From contig KN817612.1 in the NCBI GenBank assembly GCA_000827495.1, positions 97,695 to 161,694 of the forward strand: DNA of 64,000 nt. Reading direction: 5' to 3'. Shown in pieces: positions 57,023-64,000 of the stretch. This DNA is from Hypholoma sublateritium FD-334 SS-4 (lineage: Eukaryota; Basidiomycota; Agaricomycetes; Agaricales; Strophariaceae). Positions within the stretch are counted from its first letter, which is position 1; the number at the start of each line of letters is the position of its first letter. A program made the position numbers and the translations under genes. The notes beneath the pieces are model-generated. The model was given only the letters and a program-made list of their open reading frames with translations, did no database searches and was not told the DNA's origin.

Positions 57023-60000
57023 TAGGGCTGCGCACCGTACCGTTACGGTCACGGCCGTAAATCTGCTAGGGCCTGACGGTAACGGCTCAACCGTAACCGT
57101 AACCGTAATGCTAAAAACCTAGGGCCAACGGTACGGTACGGTCATTCTACGGCCGTGTCGGCCGTCTACGGGTAAAATTACGGTAGTAAAAATTTAAATA
57201 GAAGGAAACATTGAATATTCAAACTACTAGACATCCTTTGCGGTCAAAGATACACGAGAAAGACGTAATTTATGTTTTAGAATCATAAGCACTCGGATGG
57301 TGTTAGGCTGGAGACTTGCACGGCGAAGGGAAATTGTGTCTCGGCCACCTGAGAATATTCTCTCGACGGCGACAGCAGATCCTACAGAATCAGGTCAACA
57401 ATGAAAGAGATTTATAGGTGAAGTACATACCTGGAATGGAGAAAATGTCACAGACAAGACGGTAGAGGTTGGGAAACTGGGAACGGCGTCCTTTCCACCA
57501 TTCGAGAGGATCACAAGTCTCAAAATCCTCGCGGGGCAGCTTGAAATAGTCAGCCAGCTCGTCAACAGCTACCCGATCTTTTTTCTGATAACGCGATGTA
57601 AAGCTCACTCCCAGAGGAGCCTTCTGTGTTACGTCTGACAACTGACTGCTCTGCCGGGATATATCAGCTGTCATATAGTTCTTTAGAAAATATCTACGAA
57701 GATTTGTTTTTGAGGTCTCCAGATGCTCCAATAGGTCCGGGTCCGATTGATAATCCTCTCGAATCCCCTCGTAGGATATACGAGGATCAAGTACTGTAGC
57801 GGCATAATGAAATTAGACACATAAGATGATTGATTGTCGATCGATGAACAGAAACTTACAGCTCGACCACGTGTAGAAAGGTGATTCATCAATGCGATAG
57901 AAGTACTCACTGAGCTTCTCGTGAGCATCAACTAATCCTTGTCGCAATTGTGATGGGCTGCTGTCCGGAAGCTCACGCAGGATACCACGTAAATGGTCTT
58001 GCAATCCCCGGAAGATTGCAAGCGCACTTGATAACATGGGCTTTTTTGTTGTGGACATCTGTGTTGTTGCCGTACGGAACAAGTATAACCAGTCTCGGAC
58101 TTGCTTGACAGCTTCCCACTCTTCGGGGAGGAGTTCGAGATCGCGCAAATTGCGGTTACGGCTCACAAAGTCATCAAGCTCGTCCTGGTACTCAGTGGCC
58201 CGCTCTGCATATTATATTATGTTAGATATGGTTGTGCTGCTGATGATACTTCTTACCGAGCATCTGATGAGATGACGACCAGCGCGTCCTGACATCTAAA
58301 ATGAGCGAGAGCACCTTGCGGATGAGAACAGTGCCCTCGTCTGCTGGTTTTTTAGATGCCACGTTTTCTGCCCTTTTGACAGCATTCACAGCGATGTCCT
58401 TTTTGATCGCTTCACCCACAATAACTAGCCACGATTCTTTCCGCTGTGGGCTTGAACGTACAGCACGTACAATTTTGCGCAGCTAAATAAACAAGCAGTG
58501 AGTGAATGAACAAAATACTAGAAACAACTAAACGCAGACTTTGTCAACGCCAGCAAGAATAGATCCGCTTGTATCTTTACTGAGGCAAAGCGGATCTTGC
58601 TCATCAATATCATTAAGCCCGATCCCCACATCATCATCGTCTTTGGAGTTAAGAGATTCTGTTGCGGGATCTTGATAGTTACCACCACGTGAGGTAGCTT
58701 TTTTGGCTTCCGAAGCGGACAAGGCTCCGATTGCCTGTAAAAGCTATGAAATATTAGATATACGTTTGACTCAATGACCATGGATGTAAATGAACGTACT
58801 TTTATAGCAGCGAGATGTATGGTATGGGGCATACAGCGAAGACGGCCCCACTTGGCATTGAAGATAATGCCTTGTGCACGGGCGCGTCGTTCAATTTCAT
58901 CAACCATTGTGTCATTATTTGACGCATTGTCAAGCATAAAAGCAAATATCTGAATATATGTTTCATTGGTGTCGTCACAAGTATTCGTAGGTGTAATACT
59001 CACTCGATTTTCAATACCGTAGGTACATAATGTGTTCCAGACCACATCCGCCATGTTTTCGCCGGAGTGCTCACCTAGCAGCTCCTGGAAATCAATCAGT
59101 AGCTCCTCTAGAATACGCGATAAGTTGACTTCAAACTTGAATTACAACAAACGAGACACACCGAGATTGCCTTTCTTTGTTACATAATGAGCAACAATCG
59201 CGAGAAATGCATAATTGTTGCTTGATGTCCAAGCGTCTAGTGAAATACTGATCTTTGCGCTGACCTCGTTCTATTGCCAGTACGGTCAAAGGCATGTGAC
59301 AGAACAAATTAAATGACTTACTTCAAAGAATTGTCGTATAGATTCCATCGTGTCGTCACCCATTTTAAGTATACGTCTCCTGATAGCATCACGGTGAGGT
59401 ATTTTGAGATCCGGCGAGGGATGGTGTGCGTAACTCATCATCTCGCGGAATTCAATTTTATCAACCTCGTCAAACGGCTGATCGCATGATACAATCCACT
59501 TCGCTACTAGATCCTCAAAATGGTTCTGGTCCCATGGGCCCTAGAACCAATTTATAGTTAGTAAAAGCAGCGCTGAAAAGATCAGCATACATACCGCCGC
59601 ATTTGCAGTTTGCCGGTCAAAGGCATCCGACAATAAGTGCACTGACTCGCCTCCCTTCTCGCGCTCCTTTCTGTAGTATGCTGACATCTCATCTGCAGTA
59701 AGCTTGAGCTTTCCAGACGCTATGTTTGCCTCATTCTCAGAAATAGGGTCTGATGGCTTTCGAGACTTCAGATGCATGTAGAATTTATACATCGGCGGCG
59801 AACATGATTTGAGATTGTTCACGAGGGCTAGGGTTTAATTATACATCAAATTTTGACTAATTATGTGGCGAAGTCGAGCAACTCACACGTCAAGTTATGT
59901 CTCATTGATTTTGTGATAGTCAGGACCTTTCGTTCACCATGGTAGCATCTGTAGTGTACGTCGCCTTCATCACCTGGATGGCCATTCTTTCCGTTCACAA

Positions 60001-61494
60001 CTCGCTCATAAAAGTAATGAATGGCGCTTTTACGAGCAGTGTTTCCCTAAAGTATATTGTTATGGTTGTAAGATGCAATAGACGAAAATTGCGGCAGAAC
60101 TTTACCTGTTTTGCGGGGATTTTTTTTTTGGTAGAGCGTGCCGTCGCTTCTGAAATAGGACCCTCAAGGAGTGCCCCATGTTGAGGGGTAGCAGAGCGTT
60201 GTGATAAATTACGGGGGCTATCTCAATCTTCCTCTTCAACAACAGTAGGTGCTTCACGCCGTTTTCGCTTTTTCGAGCTTCCGCGCCCTGACTGTGGAAG
60301 GGTTTTTGAGAGCAATATATCGGCAAGCTGCATCACATTTAGTATGTTGTCTTGTCCTATCAGAGTAAATCCACTTACCTCACTATTAGTTATCGCAATT
60401 TCATCAGCGTCCTCATCCCCCGCATCACAGTCAGAACCGTCTTGGCCGCCCTCAGATGAAGCAGAGCTGCTATCATCTTCAAAATCTCCATCCTCGGAGT
60501 CTGATCCTTCAGTCTTTGATATCTTCTTTCGTGGCTTTGATTTTCGCTTTTTCTTGGTAGGCGCGGTAACTGCACGCTCACCCTCCGAATTACATTGTTC
60601 GGTTGCAAGTGCATCACGGAAACGTGAATTATTGGCGGAACGCTGGCCGCGTCCAAGCTCCGGCGCTGTGGCTAGTCAATTGTCATTTTTTTGCGTACAC
60701 GCATGACAATAGGACGTACCTGTACCACTGCTGGTGGGAGGTATGGCACTACTCCCCGATTTTGGTAAAATATCCGACTCGGAGTCATACCAGACTATGT
60801 CAGAAGCATCTTTCAATTCTCCGTTGGCTCTCAAAGCTGGGGTATCATCCATAGCAGAGGAATAAGTATAGTGGCAGAAGGAGGGTGCTGATCTTTCGAG
60901 CATGCTGCCCCAAGAGGCTCCCTTAATACAGAGAAAATTTAGTGAAGATCGGTTGCATTCTGCAATATATGTATGATCTAGGTTAACATATAGCTAATTA
61001 CCAATGCTACAAACCTCTATGAGCATTACTAACAATGCTCAACCACAAAACTTACCAGACTCAAACAGGTACTGGCACTCGCTTCTGACTAACCCCTTCA
61101 CTACTATATACAACCCATCCACCCCAGAGGTACTGCCCAAGGTCGAGACAGCTAACACGAACGGGAGCTATTGCGAAGACTGCTCAGGCAAGAATCAGAT
61201 AGGACGAGATGTTCCAATTCCGAGAATCGTGCTTGTTGATGGTGGTTGTCAAGCAGGCAGGCGAAAATGGGGCACAGCGTTTATATGAGTCATTGTAGTA
61301 AGTTTACGGCCAGATTCAATCTCCGATTTACGGCCGTAACGGCCGTGAACAACCCGTCTAGCAGTGTGCCCTACGGTTACGGCTGTTGCCGTAACCGTAG
61401 CCGTATGTACACTTGTAAGTCCTCCACGGTACGGGCACGGCCGTGAGACACGGCTGTGTACCACCCGTAATGACGGGTACGGTGCGCAGCCCTA
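57023..61494. mobile_element. Autonomous-type hAT DNA transposon, 4472 bp
   Basis: The left end TAGGGCTGCGCACCGTACC (57023-57041) and its complement at the right end (61476-61494, ...GGTGCGCAGCCCTA) form the TIR, flanked by a perfect 8-bp target duplication GACGCGCA (57015-57022 and 61495-61502). Subterminal regions on both sides contain many copies of the palindrome ACGGCCGT and of CCGTAAC-type motifs, as expected for transposase binding. One minus-strand transposase gene fills the interior. It lies within the DNA that interrupts SDHB, so it is a nested insertion. Confidence 0.95.
57227..60903 (-). CDS. hAT transposase (one probable nonsense codon)
   Basis: The start is MLERSAPSFCHYTYSSAMDD (60903) or the inner Met at 60852. 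An acidic/basic linker follows (TKKKRKSKPRKKISK, EDGDFEDDSSSASSEGGQDG). A BED-finger-like region reads DVHYRCYHGERKVLTITKSM then NNLKSCSPPMYKFYMHLKS. The catalytic core has ISISLDAWTSSN, FAFMLDNASNNDTMVDEIER, RLRCMPHTIHLAAIK and LDVRTRWSSSHQMLERA; the C-terminal dimerisation domain is AVERIFSGGRDTISLRRASL, ending at 57227. Many short introns occur, as in host genes. At 60223-60225 a TGA interrupts an otherwise open exon (VVEEED-stop-DSPRNLSQRS), where CGA would fit; unless spliced out, it inactivates this copy. Confidence 0.82.
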
Positions 61495-61657
61495 GACGCG
61501 CAGGCGCGGTCGCTGTTCTTCGACATCGCGACGCCGCCTCCGCCTCCTCAACGTCCAACAACGCCGCGACGGCGCCTGCCCGAGAGATGCGGCTCGCGCG
61601 GATGCCGTTTACGACCAGCTCGCTCTCCGAACACCCACCACCCGGACAAAGCAGGCT
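61495..61657. other. Right part of the SDHB-interrupting insertion
   Basis: The first 8 bases are the hAT target duplication. The rest is the diverged duplicate of 56690-56788 (shared CTCTCCGAAC-CCCACCACCC). Confidence 0.6.
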
Positions 61658-61757
61658 GCGTGTGCTGCTCGACCTCGTGCCCTTCACACTGGTGGAATCA
61701 GGACGAGTACCTTGGTCCTGCAACTCTGATGCAAGCGTACAGGTGGATTGCCGACTC
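61658..61757 (+). pseudogene. sdhB: SDHB pseudogene, 3' part
   Basis: The frame reads [20 protein letters not shown] then [14 protein letters not shown], the 4Fe-4S/3Fe-4S cluster region that directly follows YECIL in the family. Joining the T at 54799 to GC at 61658 restores the frame exactly, locating the insertion to the base. After IADS similarity is lost: another foreign stretch (about 61760-61890) follows, and the last Cys cluster (LYRCH...CPKGL type) is not found. Confidence 0.85.
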
Positions 61758-63380
61758 GAGCCACCATTATGTCGCTTCCTCGCAAGCCGCTTATCATGGT
61801 CTTCAAATACGTCCACGCGTGCCGGTAGAGGCTCGGGAAGAAATCCACGGCTCGCACACATCCATCAGGAACATCGAGGACATCAACGTATGAGTACATC
61901 GCGACCTCACCCCGTCTGTACGCGCAGCAAAAGAACGATATGCGCTGTATCCCAAAAGGCAGTGACTTCGCCTTCGTCGGCTATCCGGCTTCCGGCTTTG
62001 CCTCCATCTTCATTTATTTCATCCATCTTACTCCACCTTCCTCCGCCGTCATGTTCTACATCTTCTTCCATCTTCTTCATTTCATCCATCCATCCATCTT
62101 TGTTAACGCCAAAGTCATCGCAAGTCTCATAATCTGTACATATTTACCACTGACTGCTGCTGTCTCGTGTTCCATTCGAACAGAGCGTCGGCGCACGCTC
62201 GACTCACCCGAATCACCACCGACGACGCCTCCGTGCTGCGATGCAGGCAGCGTGCGCAGATCGCACGCAAACGGCGGGCGCGTCTGAGTCAGAAAAACAT
62301 AGCTGCGTGGTCAGCATTTCCGCGAGCACCTCGAAATGGTTTCAACGTACATTTCATGTCCAGAACAGCGCGGCGCCGCCCTCGTCGCGCTCGCGATGCC
62401 GCCCAACGCTCTAACCCCAAACACAAAGATATCAGCAGCGAACGACAGCACCGCATGAACACGAACGACGTACCACCTGCGCCGTGTGGTCCAGCGATCA
62501 TATCTCATGCGCCAGCGCTGCGCGCTGTGTCGTCCGTGCGATCTGCGAGGGTGCGGAGAGCCTAGCTTTCAGGTGTGTAGTCAGCTCAGCCCTGCGGCTA
62601 TGCGATCGAGGGGCGCTTACCGTTTGGGATCGTGGGCAGCGCGCGGGCATACGGCGCATCTTTGTTCTGGCTGCGAATGCAGATGCGCGTGTCGGCGCTG
62701 TGATACATGTCTCAGGCAGGCGGCGCGGCCGATGGGACGCCCACACAATGCGCTCAAGCAGGCGCTCGGCGCTGCTCACCGCGCCTTCGTGGGTAGCTCA
62801 AACGTCGCGGCTAGTGCGCCGCGCAGTCGACAGGACACCGCGGTGTCTTCTGCGGAGTGTGTGTGAGGTGAGTGGTCTGCGATCGCTGTAGTGCGGCGTA
62901 CTCACCGTGCTGTGGTTGTCAGAAGTGCGCGGCGGGGCCACACTGGGCGCTGACAACGACGAGCGACGCTGCGCTCGTCGGCGAAGGTGAATCCATGGGG
63001 CGGTCAGTGTCCGTTGGCGCAGACAGCGCACTCACCTTATCGCGCGCGCTTGCGATCGGCGCATAGCTGTCGCAGCTAGCGCCCGTCGAGTGCGCCGAGC
63101 ACGTCCTGCGTAGTAGAAATGGCGTTGGGCCGTAGGTGAGTAATCATCACTGCGTCGGGTGGATAGAATTCGGGCTCACCTCACTGCCGCTGCAGGAATG
63201 CGCGCACATCGGGCGCTGTCGACGACGACGCAGACGGCGTGTTCGTCAGAGACTGCATGTCTATGACGTGGTCAATAATGGACGCGGCGGTATGCAGGAC
63301 ACCCACCCATCGAAAGCGGGCGCTGGGCCGCCCCCGCGGCGTAGAATCTAACTCGCCATCCCACCACCTCTGGGGCCGTC
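61758..63380. other. Region with fragmentary coding signals, no assignable gene
   Basis: The minus frame 61700-61890 ([20 protein letters not shown], then [17 protein letters not shown]) looks like a foreign exon. CATC/CTTC-rich repeats occupy 62010-62110. On the minus strand, 62500-63350 has several well-placed GTGAGT donors and AG acceptors around short frames (for example GVLHTAASIIDHVIDMQSLT, then SASSSTAPDVRAFLQRQ near 63190-63310), compatible with a multi-exon gene or pseudogene. I could not join them into a recognisable protein. Confidence 0.3.
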
Positions 63381-63394
63381 TAGGGTTAGGGTTA
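63381..63394 (+). repeat. Short interstitial telomere-like repeat
   Basis: TAGGGTTAGGGTTA, just over two units of the fungal telomere repeat TTAGGG, lies inside ordinary sequence. It is too short to be a telomere and could be chance or a break-repair scar. Confidence 0.4.
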
Positions 63395-63768
63395 AGGCCT
63401 GCTTGGACGCTGCCGTCTCGACACCACCCCGTTCTGCGTCAGTCCTAAATTTCTCCATCCCGCCCGTCCCTGCCGCTGTGCTCCATGTAAAATTGATGTC
63501 TTGCCACTCTGCTGAAAGATCGGTGCGCCCTTGTTGTCCCTTATTTCTCTGGATAGGCAGTTAATAAAGGTCTGGTGTGGCAAGGCTCTCTCCTACCCAT
63601 GTGTCGACGTCTGTAAGCACTAGGTAATCGACATCCTCGGCATCCCGCGCTTCTGGACGAATACATGCTCGAGATGATCTAAGGGGAACTGTCAACATGG
63701 GGCCTCGCGCCCAGCGTCAGAAGGAGCAGTTTTTTGGTGGAGATTTCCTCCCCGAGGCTTAGGCATGA

Positions 63769-63770
63769 NN
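63769..63770. other. Two undetermined bases (nn)
   Basis: A 2-base n run marks an unresolved base or assembly join; features crossing it should be treated with caution. Confidence 0.95.
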
Positions 63771-64000
63771 ATTAAGGTGACCCATGGCTCACTTCTGTTG
63801 GTATTAGGACGTCCGAAGACCACATGGACAGAAAATCAGGGGTGTTGCTACGAAAGCTACGATGAATTTTCGGATTTTGCGTTCCTCGAGAAATTCACCG
63901 ATACAAATCCTTCTCATCGCGATTGGGTCCCGGAGGCTGTCATTCTTGACGCGTCAGCAAACTTGTACGTCATCCATTTTTTCTCCCTTTCATTGGATTA
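63771..64000 (+). CDS. Partial coding region running off the window, unidentified
   Basis: The plus frame from 63771 is open to the window end and has protein-like composition (GRPKTTWTENQGCCYESYDE, then FSDFAFLEKFTDTNPSHRDW and VPEAVILDASANL). TTGGTATTAG just before GACGTCCGAAG resembles a 3' splice site, and GTACGT at 63965 a donor, so this may be a single internal exon (about 63809-63964). Not recognised. Confidence 0.4.
   Translation, partial: MKVTHGSLLLVLGRPKTTWTENQGCCYESYDEFSDFAFLEKFTDTNPSHRDWVPEAVILDASANLYVIHFFSLSLD

Noticed and set aside
63381..63394. Telomere
   Set aside because: Only about two TTAGGG units, with ordinary sequence continuing on both sides.

Overview
The window is nuclear DNA of a filamentous basidiomycete, almost certainly an Agaricomycete. 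Genes are split by many 45-65 nt GT-AG introns with CTNAC-type branch sites, and basidiomycete-restricted families are present (DUF6534 membrane proteins, a Plavaka-like transposase). Housekeeping and metabolic genes fill the first 33 kb; the last 30 kb is repeat-rich accessory DNA.

Region 1 (1-13.5 kb): the 3' part of a SepH/Cdc7-type septation kinase, two convergent paralogous epoxide hydrolases, a GH17 glucanase-like protein with a substituted catalytic position, the beta subunit of mitochondrial processing peptidase, and an AT-hook-like orphan. Region 2 (14-29 kb): three DUF6534 seven-helix membrane protein genes, two in tandem, around a membrane-anchored GH35 beta-galactosidase that contains a 5-nt microexon. 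Region 3 (29.9-33.4 kb): a delta-12-type fatty acid desaturase and the eIF2-assembly factor CDC123.

Region 4 (33.8-40.1 kb) is the most unusual part: five tandem minus-strand copies of an alanine-rich coiled-coil gene that I do not recognise. The copies share a conserved N-terminus and a promoter palindrome, but their tryptophan-marked heptad segments differ in length and order. Promoter and 3'-end types are shuffled between copies, and several units carry decayed fragments of the CDC123 5' end. Five degenerate 135-bp satellite monomers follow.

Region 5 (41-63.4 kb) is a transposon landscape. It holds a 553-bp hAT MITE with a perfect 8-bp target duplication inside a decayed minus-strand gene; an AT-rich two-gene element pairing a Plavaka-related transposase with a convergent 2-oxoglutarate/Fe(II) dioxygenase of TET/JBP-like appearance; an SDHB (succinate dehydrogenase iron-sulfur) pseudogene split by 6.9 kb of inserted DNA; and, inside that insert, a complete 4.47-kb hAT transposon with TIRs and an 8-bp target duplication. 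The window ends in weakly coding sequence after a 2-base gap (nn).

Exon joins were worked out by eye from splice signals and reading frame. Family names rest on remembered motifs, not on a database search.
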